64,000 nucleotides of DNA, taken from contig NZ_JMLK01000006.1 of assembly GCF_000686725.1 (NCBI RefSeq), positions 124,001 through 188,000 of the forward strand, written 5' to 3'. This stretch comes from Clostridium akagii DSM 12554 (lineage in GTDB: Bacteria; Bacillota; Clostridia; Clostridiales; Clostridiaceae). A program made the position numbers and the translations under genes. The notes under the pieces are model-generated. The model searched no databases, was not told the origin of the DNA, and saw only the letters and a list, made by a program, of their open reading frames with translations. Positions 9,190 to 19,587 of the stretch are shown here, piece after piece; position 1 is the stretch's first letter; every line of letters begins with the position of its first letter.

Positions 9190-9504
9190 ATGAGTGTATT
9201 ATTAATTGGAGGAGACAGAATTGGAAGTATAACACAAAAATTAAAAGAAAATGGATTTGATGATATACAGCACGTAACAGGAAGAAAACACGGAAATAGG
9301 AAGATAAAAATAAGTCCCAAAACAGATTTAGTACTTATTTTTGTTGATTTTGTAGAACATAATTTAGTGGAGATAGTAAAAAAAGAATCAAAACGAATTG
9401 GAGTAAGAGTTGAGTTTTCAAAACGTTCATGGATTTCTATGGAGAGTACCATAAAGGGATGTATTAATGATGCATCTATTTCTGAGAAGTATAAGGCAGT
9501 GTGA
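9190..9504 (+). CDS. DUF2325 domain protein, probably iron-regulated
   Basis: 104 residues from the ATG at 9190, which has AAAGGTGG at 9175-9182. The in-frame TTG at 9172 would place the ribosome site inside the gene. The sequence (SVLLIGGDRIGSITQKLKENG, HVTGRKHGNRK, LVLIFVDFVEHNL) covers a whole DUF2325 domain: a small alpha/beta fold with an N-terminal GG-D phosphate-loop-like motif. No biochemical function is established. Its promoter carries a strong Fur box, the only functional clue here. It is monocistronic. Confidence 0.85.
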   Translation: MSVLLIGGDRIGSITQKLKENGFDDIQHVTGRKHGNRKIKISPKTDLVLIFVDFVEHNLVEIVKKESKRIGVRVEFSKRSWISMESTIKGCINDASISEKYKAV

Positions 9505-9561
9505 CGCAAAATAGTTAAAAGCAAGAAGCACGTAATAGTCATAATAAAATAATATTAAGAG

Positions 9562-9592
9562 GCCGCTAGTGTAAAAACTAGCGGCTGCTTTT
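9562..9592 (+). terminator. Terminator of the DUF2325 gene
   Basis: GCCGCTAGT and ACTAGCGGC form a 9-base GC-rich stem with a GTAAAA loop, followed by TGCTTTT. The T-run is short but the stem is stable. Confidence 0.65.
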
Positions 9593-9712
9593 GCACCAAA
9601 AATAATTTATTTATAATAATTAATTTACTTATAGGCAAAATAGACTTATAATTTTAAAATGTAAGTTTAAATACTTACTAAAATCATATATATATCGATA
9701 TTGGAGGAAACA

Positions 9713-11671
9713 ATGACTTTGGATAATAAAGAAGAACAGGTTTATGATGTATTATCGCTAACTTCTCTGGAAAAATTAGAACCAGTGAGAGTAAGACCAG
9801 GTATGTATATTGGTTCTACAGGTAGCAAGGGACTACATCATTGCATATGGGAAATATTAGATAACGCTATAGATGAAATATCAAATGGATATGGTAATAA
9901 AGCAATTATCATATTAAATGATGATAGAAGTGTAACAATTTCAGATAATGGTAGAGGTATACCTACAGGAATACACCCAATAAAGAAAAAATCCGGGGTT
10001 GAAATGGTATATACTGAACTTCACACTGGAGGAAAATTTGACAACAAAAGCTATAAGACCTCTGGTGGACTGCACGGAGTTGGAGCAGCCGTAGTGAATG
10101 CTCTTTCTGAGTGGCTTGAAGTTGAAGTAAAACAAGGGGGATGCATCTATAAGCAGAGATTTGAATATTCAATGGATAAGTCACTTAAGAGACTTATGCC
10201 AGGAACGCCTGTAACAAAACTTATTAAATTGGAGCAGAAAACTGTAGATACGGGAACAACTGTAACATTTAAACCAGATAAAAAAATATTTGGTTCTACA
10301 GACTTTAGATTTGAAATAATAGATGAAAGACTTCAAGAACTTTCTTTTCAAAACAAAGGGATAACATTGGAGTTTGTTGACAAAAGAAAAGATCAAGAGG
10401 TTCAAAAAACATATCATTCTGCAAGAGGACTTTTGGACTTTATAGATTATCTTAATGAAAGCAAAAACCCTATTCATAAGGAACCAATTTTATTTAGCGG
10501 TGAAAGAGAAGTTAATGGAATATTTCTAGGTGCAGAAGTCTGCATACAATTTACAGATTCAACTACAGAATATATAGCTAGTTATGTAAATAATATTCCA
10601 ACTTCGGAAGCGGGTACACATGAAACTGGATTTAAGACAGGCATGACCCGTGCTTTTAAGGAATGGGCTAAAAAACTGAATTTAATAAAGGAAAAAGACA
10701 AAGAATTCGAAGGTGATGACCTAAGAGAGGGAATGACTGCAATAATTAAAATAAGGTTATCAAGCCCCATTTTTGAAGGGCAAACAAAAACAAAGCTTGG
10801 AAACACTGAAGCGTATACTATTATGAACGATTTATCATACACTAGATTTTGTGAGTGGATTGAAGATAATAAGGAATTGGCAACATCTTTTATGAATAAT
10901 GCCATTGAAGCGTGTACAAGAAGAGAAAAAATAAAAAAAATTAATGAAGCAGAAAAGAGAAAAGTTGGAAGAGGTACAGCACCGTTAGCTGGAAAAGTAG
11001 CAGCATGTACTTTAAAAGACTCCAGTTTAACTGAATTTATAATAGTAGAAGGAGATTCAGCTGGTGGAAGTGCTAAGCAAGCAAGAGATAGAAGATTTCA
11101 AACAATTATGCCATCAAAGGGAAAAATAATGAACACTGAAAAGCAAAAGCTTGAAAACGTACTTGCCAGTGAGGAACTAAAAATATTTGCAGTAGCTATT
11201 GGTACAGGAGTACTTGGTAATTATAAGGAACAGGAATTAAAATATCATAAAATAATAGTTATGAGTGATGCAGATGTGGATGGTTATCACATTAGGACCC
11301 TATGGATGACATATATTTATAGATATATGAGACAACTAATAGCAAATGGACACCTATATATTGCATTACCACCACTTTATAAAGTATATAAAGCTAGTAA
11401 AAATGGTGAAGTTGTAAAATATGCATATTCTGATCAGCAGCTAGAAGAGGCTAAAAAAGAGATTGGTAAAGGGTGCCTTGTTCAAAGGTATAAGGGGCTA
11501 GGTGAGATGAATCCAGATCAGCTTTGGGAAACAACATTAAACCCTAACACTAGAACTCTTCAACGAGTGACTATAGAAGATGCTGCAAAAGCTGAAAAAA
11601 TGGTGTCACTTTTAATGGGAGATGTAGTAGAACCTAGAAAAAATTATTTATACAAATACGCAGAGTTTTAA
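9713..11671 (+). CDS. parE: DNA topoisomerase IV subunit B (ParE)
   Basis: 652 residues from the ATG at 9713, with GGAGGAAA at 9703-9710. The ORF also opens at a TTG at 9701, but that places the Shine-Dalgarno inside the gene. GHKL ATPase motifs are EILDNAIDE and ISDNGRGIP. The second half has the transducer domain and a TOPRIM domain (EGDSAGGSAKQARDRR, then MSDADVDGYHIRTL) that holds catalytic Mg2+. With ParC it forms the A2B2 enzyme that decatenates daughter chromosomes. GyrB would look similar; I call ParE because the partner 12 bases downstream is ParC-like and no dnaA-recF context is present. Confidence 0.88.
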   Translation: MTLDNKEEQVYDVLSLTSLEKLEPVRVRPGMYIGSTGSKGLHHCIWEILDNAIDEISNGYGNKAIIILNDDRSVTISDNGRGIPTGIHPIKKKSGVEMVYTELHTGGKFDNKSYKTSGGLHGVGAAVVNALSEWLEVEVKQGGCIYKQRFEYSMDKSLKRLMPGTPVTKLIKLEQKTVDTGTTVTFKPDKKIFGSTDFRFEIIDERLQELSFQNKGITLEFVDKRKDQEVQKTYHSARGLLDFIDYLNESKNPIHKEPILFSGEREVNGIFLGAEVCIQFTDSTTEYIASYVNNIPTSEAGTHETGFKTGMTRAFKEWAKKLNLIKEKDKEFEGDDLREGMTAIIKIRLSSPIFEGQTKTKLGNTEAYTIMNDLSYTRFCEWIEDNKELATSFMNNAIEACTRREKIKKINEAEKRKVGRGTAPLAGKVAACTLKDSSLTEFIIVEGDSAGGSAKQARDRRFQTIMPSKGKIMNTEKQKLENVLASEELKIFAVAIGTGVLGNYKEQELKYHKIIVMSDADVDGYHIRTLWMTYIYRYMRQLIANGHLYIALPPLYKVYKASKNGEVVKYAYSDQQLEEAKKEIGKGCLVQRYKGLGEMNPDQLWETTLNPNTRTLQRVTIEDAAKAEKMVSLLMGDVVEPRKNYLYKYAEF

Positions 11672-11683
11672 TGGAGGCTAACA

Positions 11684-14572
11684 ATGGCTAAGAAGATAGA
11701 TATACCCAAGGATAATAACATTATTAATATCCCACTGGAAGAGGCAATGCCTGACAATTATTTACCATATGCAGTAGAAGTTGCAAAGGAAAGGGCACTA
11801 CCGGATGTTAGAGACGGACTTAAGCCAGTTCATAGAAGAATATTATATGGTGCTTATATGCTTAAGGCTTTCCCTGATAAACCTTACTACAAATCAGCCA
11901 GAATTGTAGGAGACATATTAGGTAAATATCATCCACATGGAGATTCTTCTGTATATGAAGCTATGGTTATACTCGCTCAAAATTTTTCAACCAGATATCC
12001 ACTAATTGATGGTCACGGAAATTGGGGAAGTCAAGATGGTGATGGAGCGGCAGCAATGCGTTATACTGAGGCAAGGCTTACACCTATGGCTATGGAAATG
12101 TTAAAGGATATGGATAAAAATGTAGTTGATATGATGGATAACTATTCTTCCTCGGAACTTGAACCTAGAGTCCTTCCTGCAAGGTATCCAAATCTTTTAG
12201 TAAATGGTGCATTTGGTATAGCAGTTGGTCTTGCAACAAACATACCACCTCATAATCTTAATGAAGTTATAGATGGAACGTTAAAGTACATAGACAATAA
12301 TGAAATAACCACAGCAGAACTTATGAATTATATAAAGGGACCAGATTTACCAACTGGAGGTATTCTAATAGGTAGAGAATCACTTCTTTCTGCTTATGAA
12401 AAAGGTGAGGGAAAGGTAACATTAAGGGCTAAAACAAGTATAGAAATGCTTGAAAACGGCAGATATGGCATTGTTATAACTGAATTTCCTTACAGAAAAA
12501 ACAAGGCGAAATTACTTCAGAGTATATCTGAGATGACCGGGGATAAACGGCATCAAAAAGCACTAGAAAGCATAACCGATATTCGAGATGAATCTGATAG
12601 AACTGGAATAAGGTCAGTAATAGAATTTAAGAAAGTAACAACTAAGGATGAGGTAGAAAAGGTACTTAAATATATTTTTAAAAAAACTGAACTTCAGTCA
12701 AATATAAGTTTCAATATGGTAGCACTTTCAGAGGGGAAACCTCTTACTATGGGTCTAAAGACAATAATTAAATTTTATGTTCAGCATCAAAAAGAAGTGG
12801 TTAAGAGAAGAGCAGCAAGAGAGCTTGAAATAGCCGAAAAGAGGTTCCATATTGTTGAAGGATTGATTAAGGCAATAGATGTATTGGATGAAATAATAGT
12901 TACAATAAGGGCTTCTAAATCAAAAAAAGACTCTATAAATAATTTAGTGGAGAAGTTTGAATTTACAGAGATTCAAGCTGAAGCTATAGTTGAACTTATG
13001 CTTTACAGACTAACCGGTCTTGAAATAAAGATTTTTCTAAAGGAACACAAAGAACTATCAAAATTAATAAAAAAACTTAAAAATATTTTGGAAAACGAGA
13101 GCGTACTTTTAGCTGTAGTTAAAAGTGAATTAAGTGATGTAAAAGAAAAGTATGGCGATAGTAGAAGAACTGAAATTGTTGAAGATGAAGCAGAAGCAAA
13201 AATTGATATTGAAGAATTTATAGTAATTGAAGACACAGTTGTAACAATGTCAAATGAAGGTTTTATAAAGAGAATCTCTCAAAAAACTTATTTAAGATCA
13301 AATACAAATGTGGAAGACATAGAGTATAGAGACGGAGATACAAACAAATACTTATTTAACTCCAACACAAAAGATATAGTAATGTTTTTCACTAGTGATG
13401 GAAATATGTACCAGCTTAAAGGAGATGCTATTCCTGAGTATAAATGGAAAGAAAAAGGTGAAAAAATTGATACTATAATTAAAGGTTTGGACTTAAACAA
13501 GGAGCGTATAATTGGAGTATTTTCGGTTGGTGATATAAATTGTGACCAAGACTTTTTGCTTATAACGGATAGAGGATTTATTAAAAGGACAAGTGTTCCT
13601 AACTTTAGCTCAAATTACTCTAGAATTATGGCATTAAAACTTAAGGGAAATGAAAAATTGAATTTTGTAAAATTACTTTCAAAAGATGAGGATTTTAAGT
13701 CTATTCACGTCCAAACTGTTAACGGACTTAGTTTTATAGTGAAAAATCCTTGCCTCAAGGCGGTGGATAGAAATATCCTTGGAACAAAGCTATTTAATTT
13801 TTCAAAAAACGATGAAATAAAAGATATTGAATTAATAAATCAATATAACAATGATACATTTTATGTTTCTATTAATGAAAAAGGTATGTTAAAAGCTAAT
13901 GGTAGAGCTACTAATAAATCAAAGCTAGGAACCCATTTCAAAGAATGTAAAACGGATTCTGAAGATACAATTTTAGTATTCACAAATACAGGTAAGGTAC
14001 TCAGTTTATACTCTTGTTTGTTACAAAATATTATTGAAGAAGGATTTAACTTAGATAACATAAATAATGAATTTAATAAGGAAACGGAAAAAATATTAAA
14101 TATAATTTCAATAAAAGACTATAATAATGATATATTCTTTTTTACTAAAAATGGTTTTGTAAAAAAGATGAAAATGGATGAATTTAAAGGAGATTATACT
14201 AGCTGCACTGTATATAAATTCAGAAGTGAAAATGACGAGATTATAAACTTAGAATTTTTAAGTAATGAGAGTGAGGGTGAAGTAATACTCATTACCAAAA
14301 AAGGAATGAGTATTAGATTTAATTCTAGTCTTATAAACTATATGGGAAAAGTTGCATCAGGTGTTACAGGAGTTAGTCTTGGTGAAGAGGATGATGTGGT
14401 CTATGGATTCTTATACAAAGGTCAATATGAGGAAATTACACTAAAATCCAAAGACAAAGAGATTAAAACAGTGAAAATTGATGAGATTAAACAACAAAAT
14501 AGAGCTGGAAGAGGAAAAAACATAATGATTACTGCTCTTGATGATTTTATTAAAGAAATTAAGTTGAAATAA
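11684..14572 (+). CDS. parC: DNA topoisomerase IV subunit A (ParC)
   Basis: 962 residues, long for ParC. The cleavage domain has catalytic Tyr127 in [11 protein letters not shown]. The quinolone region [13 protein letters not shown] keeps drug-sensitive residues S88 and E92. A coiled-coil neck follows at about 365-490. Beyond residue 500 come beta-propeller blades ([43 protein letters not shown]). Near the C-terminus QNRAGRG (938-944) resembles a degenerate GyrA-box (QRRGGKG), a feature of gyrase rather than topoisomerase IV. It forms an operon with parE (12-base gap, GGAGG). Gyrase-like wrapping cannot be excluded. Confidence 0.87.
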   Translation: MAKKIDIPKDNNIINIPLEEAMPDNYLPYAVEVAKERALPDVRDGLKPVHRRILYGAYMLKAFPDKPYYKSARIVGDILGKYHPHGDSSVYEAMVILAQNFSTRYPLIDGHGNWGSQDGDGAAAMRYTEARLTPMAMEMLKDMDKNVVDMMDNYSSSELEPRVLPARYPNLLVNGAFGIAVGLATNIPPHNLNEVIDGTLKYIDNNEITTAELMNYIKGPDLPTGGILIGRESLLSAYEKGEGKVTLRAKTSIEMLENGRYGIVITEFPYRKNKAKLLQSISEMTGDKRHQKALESITDIRDESDRTGIRSVIEFKKVTTKDEVEKVLKYIFKKTELQSNISFNMVALSEGKPLTMGLKTIIKFYVQHQKEVVKRRAARELEIAEKRFHIVEGLIKAIDVLDEIIVTIRASKSKKDSINNLVEKFEFTEIQAEAIVELMLYRLTGLEIKIFLKEHKELSKLIKKLKNILENESVLLAVVKSELSDVKEKYGDSRRTEIVEDEAEAKIDIEEFIVIEDTVVTMSNEGFIKRISQKTYLRSNTNVEDIEYRDGDTNKYLFNSNTKDIVMFFTSDGNMYQLKGDAIPEYKWKEKGEKIDTIIKGLDLNKERIIGVFSVGDINCDQDFLLITDRGFIKRTSVPNFSSNYSRIMALKLKGNEKLNFVKLLSKDEDFKSIHVQTVNGLSFIVKNPCLKAVDRNILGTKLFNFSKNDEIKDIELINQYNNDTFYVSINEKGMLKANGRATNKSKLGTHFKECKTDSEDTILVFTNTGKVLSLYSCLLQNIIEEGFNLDNINNEFNKETEKILNIISIKDYNNDIFFFTKNGFVKKMKMDEFKGDYTSCTVYKFRSENDEIINLEFLSNESEGEVILITKKGMSIRFNSSLINYMGKVASGVTGVSLGEEDDVVYGFLYKGQYEEITLKSKDKEIKTVKIDEIKQQNRAGRGKNIMITALDDFIKEIKLK

Positions 14573-14588
14573 TAGGAGATGGATAACT

Positions 14589-15146
14589 ATGTCTAGTGTG
14601 ATATTGTTTTTAGCGGAGGGTTTTGAAGAAATAGAGGCAATTACAGTTGTTGATGTACTTAGGAGGGCAGATATAAAATGTGATATTTGTGGACTAAATA
14701 GTATTACTGTAAAAGGTTCCCATGGAATTGAAGTTAATTGTGATAAAATACTTGGTAATATAGTAGATAGCGAATATGATGCTGTAGTTTTACCTGGAGG
14801 AATGCCAGGTGCTAAAAATCTAAGAGAAAACAGCAAAGTAGTGGATTTAGTTAGTAGTTTTTATAAACAAGGTAAGATAGTAGCGGCCATTTGTGCTGCA
14901 CCAATGGTTTTAGATAGAGCTGGAATAATTAAAGGAAAAACTATAACATCTTATCCAGGATTAGAACTTGGTGAATGCAATTATATTGAACAAATAGTAG
15001 CGGAAGACGGAAATATTATAACAAGTAGAGGTCCCGCTACTACAATATATTTTGCCATGAAAATTGCAGAAAAACTTGAAGGCATTCAAAAAGTAGATGA
15101 ATTAAAGAGTGAAATGATGCTTACTTTTTTAGAAAATAACATATAA
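14589..15146 (+). CDS. DJ-1/PfpI family protein
   Basis: 185 residues, a complete DJ-1 (YajL/ThiJ) domain. Key residues are E16 in EGFEEIEA and nucleophile C102 in AAICAAPMVL, at the elbow after the conserved GGMPGAKNLR loop. Bacterial members are assigned glyoxalase III, deglycase or oxidative-stress chaperone activity; the exact role is debated and not decidable here. It starts 16 bases after parC with TAGGAG upstream, so it is probably cotranscribed with parE-parC. A small hairpin (15200-15219) follows but lacks an adjacent T-run. Confidence 0.9.
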   Translation: MSSVILFLAEGFEEIEAITVVDVLRRADIKCDICGLNSITVKGSHGIEVNCDKILGNIVDSEYDAVVLPGGMPGAKNLRENSKVVDLVSSFYKQGKIVAAICAAPMVLDRAGIIKGKTITSYPGLELGECNYIEQIVAEDGNIITSRGPATTIYFAMKIAEKLEGIQKVDELKSEMMLTFLENNI

Positions 15147-15313
15147 TGCTGAAATACTAAGATATAACCATGAAAACAGGTCATAATGTGGAACGATGAA
15201 CTGTATTAACATATACAGTCATAATTTAGGCATTTTTGCAATTGTAATATAAATTCCTGAGATATATAATCAAGGAATGTCCAAAAAGTAAAATGTTTAT
15301 TAGAGGTGTACTT

Positions 15314-17155
15314 ATGATTTATAATATTAAAAATTTTTTATTAGGAAAAGCACTTAAAACTGAACAATTAAAAGGAGAAAAATTTAGTATTTTCTGGGGC
15401 CTGCCAATACTTTCCAGTGACGCTATATCATCAGTAGCATATGCAGGACAAGAAATACTTTTTGTACTCATACCGGCAGTGGGTTATATGGCATTCACTG
15501 ACCTGATTCATGTATCATTAATGATTATATTTTTATTATTTATACTTGTATTTTCATATAGACAAGTTATTGATTGTTATCCAAACGGAGGAGGAGCCTA
15601 TATAGTTGCACAAGACAATTTAGGAGTTACTCCAAGTTTAATAGCAGCAGCGGCTTTGTGTATTGATTATATTTTAACTGTTGCAGTTAGTATTGCTGCA
15701 GGAGCGGCTGCTATTACATCAGCATTTTCAAGTCTTTTGCCCTATAGTGTAGCTATTTGTGTTGTGCTTATAATTATAATGACTATAGGAAATTTAAGAG
15801 GTATTAGTGAATCGGCTAAATCCTTTGCTATACCACCTTATTTATTTATTTCAATTATGGTTATAATGATTGTAGTTGGATTTGTAAAATATAATATAAT
15901 GGGAATCCATCCTAAACCACTTTTAGTTATACCAGGGTTTACAAACGCACTTACTTTATTTATATTTTTAAAAGCTTTCGCCGCTGGGTGTACTGCACTT
16001 ACTGGAGTAGAAGCAGTAAGTAATGGAATACCTAGTTTTAAAGAACCATCTCAAAAAAGTGCAAAAACTGTATTATTGTTATTAGGTTGTGTGGCATTTG
16101 TACTATTTGGAGGTATTTCATATCTTGCTACAATATATAAGCCAGTATATAATTCAGATATAACTGTAATAGCACAACTTGCTATACAAATATTTGGACA
16201 AAATAGCTTTATGTTTTACATTATTCAAGCAGCTACAGCCTTAATATTGATTATGGCTGCAAATACCTCCTATAATGGATTTCCACTTTTACTTTCTATT
16301 ATTGCAAAAGATGGATATGTTCCAAGACAATTCTCAAAAAGAGGTTCAAGGCTTGGATATTCTAATGGCATAATGTTTTTATCCATAGCTGCAACTCTAC
16401 TTCTTGTGTATTTTAAAGGTGATAACCATAATTTATTACCACTTTATGCGGTTGGTGTTTTTGTATCCTTCACTTTGGCTCAAACAGGAATGGTATTAAA
16501 ATGGCTTAGACATAAAAAAGGATCATGGAGGCATAAAGCATTAATTAATGGAATTGGTGCAATATTGTCTCTTGTAGCAACAATAGTAATTGCCGCTACA
16601 AAATTTAAAGAAGGTGCTTGGATTGTATGTTTATTGATACCGCTTATAGTGTTTTTTATGTCAAGAGTAAAAGCTCATTACGTTATAGTTGCAGATGAGT
16701 TAAAGCTTAATATTGACCAAAAACCAAAAATTATTAATCATGAAAAACAGAAAAATTATATGATTATACCTATTGATTCATTAAATAAATCATTTTTAAA
16801 ATCATATAATTATGCTAGAAGTTTTACCGAAGATATTATAATTTTCCATGTTTCTGTAGATGAGGAAATGACAGATAAACTTTTGGAAAAATGGGAACAA
16901 TGTGGAGATGGTATTCCAATAGTTGTAAAAAAATCTCCATATAGAAATTTGATTGGACCACTTGTTAAATTTATTGAATCAGAGGAGTTTGTTATAATGC
17001 CCGGTGATACAATAACAGTAGTTATGCCTCAATTTGTAGTAAAAAAATGGTGGCAAAATATACTCCATAATCAAACTTCTTTATTTATACAAAGTACTTT
17101 ATTGAAGAGAAGAAATATTGCATTAACCACTCTTCCTTATATAATAAATGAATAA
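15314..17155 (+). CDS. kimA: KimA-type high-affinity K+ transporter (APC superfamily)
   Basis: 613 residues from the ATG at 15314, preceded by AGAGGTG; an ATG 21 bases upstream has no ribosome site. It has about 12 hydrophobic helices and a cytoplasmic C-terminal domain of about 140 residues. It matches Bacillus subtilis KimA (YdaO) closely at LSSDAISSVAY, FSYRQVIDCYPNGGGAYIVA, DYILTVAVS, ALTGVEAVSN, LGYSNGI and the tail TVVMPQFVVKKWWQNILHNQ. KimA is a K+/H+ symporter inhibited by c-di-AMP. In Bacillus a c-di-AMP riboswitch controls it; the 167-base leader here shows no obvious one. It is transcribed alone, with its own terminator. Confidence 0.88.
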   Translation: MIYNIKNFLLGKALKTEQLKGEKFSIFWGLPILSSDAISSVAYAGQEILFVLIPAVGYMAFTDLIHVSLMIIFLLFILVFSYRQVIDCYPNGGGAYIVAQDNLGVTPSLIAAAALCIDYILTVAVSIAAGAAAITSAFSSLLPYSVAICVVLIIIMTIGNLRGISESAKSFAIPPYLFISIMVIMIVVGFVKYNIMGIHPKPLLVIPGFTNALTLFIFLKAFAAGCTALTGVEAVSNGIPSFKEPSQKSAKTVLLLLGCVAFVLFGGISYLATIYKPVYNSDITVIAQLAIQIFGQNSFMFYIIQAATALILIMAANTSYNGFPLLLSIIAKDGYVPRQFSKRGSRLGYSNGIMFLSIAATLLLVYFKGDNHNLLPLYAVGVFVSFTLAQTGMVLKWLRHKKGSWRHKALINGIGAILSLVATIVIAATKFKEGAWIVCLLIPLIVFFMSRVKAHYVIVADELKLNIDQKPKIINHEKQKNYMIIPIDSLNKSFLKSYNYARSFTEDIIIFHVSVDEEMTDKLLEKWEQCGDGIPIVVKKSPYRNLIGPLVKFIESEEFVIMPGDTITVVMPQFVVKKWWQNILHNQTSLFIQSTLLKRRNIALTTLPYIINE

Positions 17156-17172
17156 ATGAATAAAATAATATT

Positions 17173-17212
17173 AAAACTTCATCAGTTCTTTTAGAATTGA
17201 TGAAGTTTTTTT
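17173..17212 (+). terminator. Terminator of the kimA-type gene
   Basis: AAAACTTCATCAGTTCT pairs with AGAATTGATGAAGTTTT (one G.T pair) around a TTT loop, followed by a T-run. Confidence 0.9.
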
Positions 17213-17269
17213 TATAAATTATAGAAATGTAGTTCTACTTTATGATATTATTCTGTATGGTGATAAATT

Positions 17270-18484
17270 ATGAAAATATTAAATATGAATAACGGAATAA
17301 AAGTTTTATATGAATATAGACAAAATTATATTACATCATTTTGTATTGGATTTAAAGCTGGTGCACTTATGGAGAGTAAAGAAGAACTTGGACTTGCGCA
17401 TGTAGTAGAACATATGATTTTTAAAGGAACTAAAACTCGCAGTGAAATAAAAATTAATAGAGCTTTAGATGAAATCTTTGGTTTCAACAATGCTATGACT
17501 AATTTTCCCTACTCAATATATTATGGGACTACATTAAGTGAAAATTTTGAAAAAGGATTTGAAATTTATTCGGATATAATATTAAATCCAATATTCCCTA
17601 AAGAAGGATTTAGTGAAGAGATAGATATTATATGTGAAGAATTAAGAGAATGGAAAGACGATAACTTCCAGCTATGTGAAGATGAACTGCTTAAAAATGC
17701 TTTTAAAAGTAGGAGAATAAACACTTGCATAATTGGGGAAGAAAAGAGTATAAGAAAAATTTCTATTGAAAATATTAAAAGTTTTTATGAAAAATTTTAT
17801 GTCCCTACTAATTGTGTTATAAGTGTTGTTTCATCATTGGATTATGAATCAGTTAAAAATATTGTTACTAAATATTTTGAGAATTGGTCCGGTGATATAG
17901 TGCATTTAAAACAAGAAATTTATGAAAAAAATGATGAAGGTAAATTTATTAAAAATAAAGAAGGTATTCAAGGAGCGAAGATTCAATATTGTTTTCCAAT
18001 TCATGATTTGGATGATAAAGAAGTAGTCGCACTAAAAATTTTTAATACGAAATTTGGAGAAGGAACAAGCAGTATATTATATGATAAAATAAGAACTCAA
18101 AATGGCCTTGCCTATGACATTTATAGCTATATTAAAAATGAATCAGGAATAAAACTATTTATTATATGCCTTGGGACTTCAAACGGTAATGTAGAAAAAG
18201 CCATGGGGATAATAAATAATCTACTCTCAAGTAGTAAGGAACTTGAAAATATATTTACCAAAGATGATATAATTAAAGCAATTAGTGCAATAAAGCTAAA
18301 GAGAGAACTAAGAGTTGAGAAGTCAATAGAATTATGCAAAGAGCTTACAACAAATGAAATTATGTTTGGAGAGCAAAAAATTAATAATGAACAAAAAATT
18401 TTACAAGATATAAATGCCCAGGATATAATTAAAATAATAAAAAAAGTTCTAGTTTCACCTACAATTCAAGTTTTGTGCCACTAG
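17270..18484 (+). CDS. M16 family zinc metallopeptidase
   Basis: 404 residues. The inverted zinc motif HxxEH is H44-V-V-E47-H48 in AHVVEHMIFKGT, the signature of pitrilysin/insulinase-type peptidases. The distal glutamate ligand is probably in CEELREW. The second half is the non-catalytic M16 domain (GLAYDIYSYIKNESG). At about 400 residues it is a short bacterial M16B-type enzyme, cytoplasmic by lack of a signal peptide. The substrate is unknown. The start is an ATG after GGTGATAAATT. It lies 21 bases before hydE, so the two may share a transcript. Confidence 0.87.
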   Translation: MKILNMNNGIKVLYEYRQNYITSFCIGFKAGALMESKEELGLAHVVEHMIFKGTKTRSEIKINRALDEIFGFNNAMTNFPYSIYYGTTLSENFEKGFEIYSDIILNPIFPKEGFSEEIDIICEELREWKDDNFQLCEDELLKNAFKSRRINTCIIGEEKSIRKISIENIKSFYEKFYVPTNCVISVVSSLDYESVKNIVTKYFENWSGDIVHLKQEIYEKNDEGKFIKNKEGIQGAKIQYCFPIHDLDDKEVVALKIFNTKFGEGTSSILYDKIRTQNGLAYDIYSYIKNESGIKLFIICLGTSNGNVEKAMGIINNLLSSSKELENIFTKDDIIKAISAIKLKRELRVEKSIELCKELTTNEIMFGEQKINNEQKILQDINAQDIIKIIKKVLVSPTIQVLCH

Positions 18485-18505
18485 AAGTGCAGGAGGATAG
18501 TTCAT

Positions 18506-19555
18506 ATGATTAATAATGTTCAAATTATAGAGACGTCGGAATTTACAAATAATTTAACCAGAGATGAATTAATATCTATTTTAGAGGATAACAGTTGTAA
18601 TGAAGTTTTGTATAAAGCAGCGGACCGGGTTAGAAAAAAATATATGGGAGATGAGGTTCACCTAAGAGGGTTAATTGAGTTTTCTAATATATGCAAAAGA
18701 AATTGTATGTATTGTGGACTTAGATCGGAAAATAAAAATATAAAAAGATATAGATTAATGCCAGACGAGATAATAGAGCTTGCACGAAAAGGTACAGAAT
18801 ATGGCTATAAAACATTTGTATTGCAATCAGGTGAAGATGAATTTTATACAGTTGAAAAGATGAAATATATTATAAGTAGCATTAAGAAAATGAATGTGGC
18901 TGTTACCATAAGTATTGGTGAAAAAAGCTTTGAGGAGTATAAGGCGTATAGAGAAGTTGGGGCAGATAGATATTTAATAAGAATTGAAACCACTGATAAA
19001 AACTTATATGATACTATGGATCCAAAGATGAGCCATGAAAATAGAAAAAATTGCCTAAGGGATTTAAAAACATTAGGTTATGAAGTTGGAAGTGGTTCAC
19101 TTGTTGGCCTTCCAAATCAAACTATTGAATCCATGGCTGATGATATATTGTTTTTCAAAGAGATTGGTGCAGATATGATTGGTATTGGACCGTTTATTCC
19201 TAATGGAGATACTCCTTTAAAGAACGCCAAGGGTGGAGAATTTGATTTAAGTCTTAAAGTAATGGCTCTTACAAGAATATTACTAAAGGATATAAATATA
19301 CCAGCTACCACTGCTATGGAAACATTAAATAAAAATGGAAGAGTTATAGCACTTCAGTCAGGCGCTAATGTAGTTATGCCCAATATAACAGAAGGTGAGT
19401 ACAGAAAATTATATGCACTTTATCCAGGAAAAATATGTGTTAATGATACACCAAGTCATTGCAGAGGATGTATTACTGGTAAAATAACAAGTATAGGAAG
19501 ATTTGTATCTAAAACTAAAGGATATAGAGACAAGAGTAAAAATGTATTGACATAA
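18506..19555 (+). CDS. hydE: [FeFe]-hydrogenase H-cluster maturase HydE
   Basis: 349 residues. The radical-SAM cluster motif CxxxCxxC is C63, C67, C70 in NICKRNCMYCG. The auxiliary-cluster cysteines C311, C319 and C322 are in ICVNDTPSHCRGC. Both sets have the same numbering as the structurally known Thermotoga HydE as I recall it. HydE works with HydF and HydG to build the H-cluster 2Fe subsite. RBS GGAGG precedes the ATG. hydF, hydG and the hydrogenase are not in this window, so hydE is unlinked here, sitting between an M16 peptidase gene and recJ. Confidence 0.95.
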   Translation: MINNVQIIETSEFTNNLTRDELISILEDNSCNEVLYKAADRVRKKYMGDEVHLRGLIEFSNICKRNCMYCGLRSENKNIKRYRLMPDEIIELARKGTEYGYKTFVLQSGEDEFYTVEKMKYIISSIKKMNVAVTISIGEKSFEEYKAYREVGADRYLIRIETTDKNLYDTMDPKMSHENRKNCLRDLKTLGYEVGSGSLVGLPNQTIESMADDILFFKEIGADMIGIGPFIPNGDTPLKNAKGGEFDLSLKVMALTRILLKDINIPATTAMETLNKNGRVIALQSGANVVMPNITEGEYRKLYALYPGKICVNDTPSHCRGCITGKITSIGRFVSKTKGYRDKSKNVLT

Positions 19556-19587
19556 GGCTATGGTATGCCTAAAAAGGAGAAATTTTA

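Noticed and set aside
9679-9701. TAAA ... CGATAT before parE
   Set aside because: The spacer is 11 bases instead of 15, and the element touches the parE ribosome site.
15147-15313. c-di-AMP (ydaO-type) riboswitch before the KimA gene
   Set aside because: No conserved riboswitch segments could be recognised by eye; only a small hairpin is visible.
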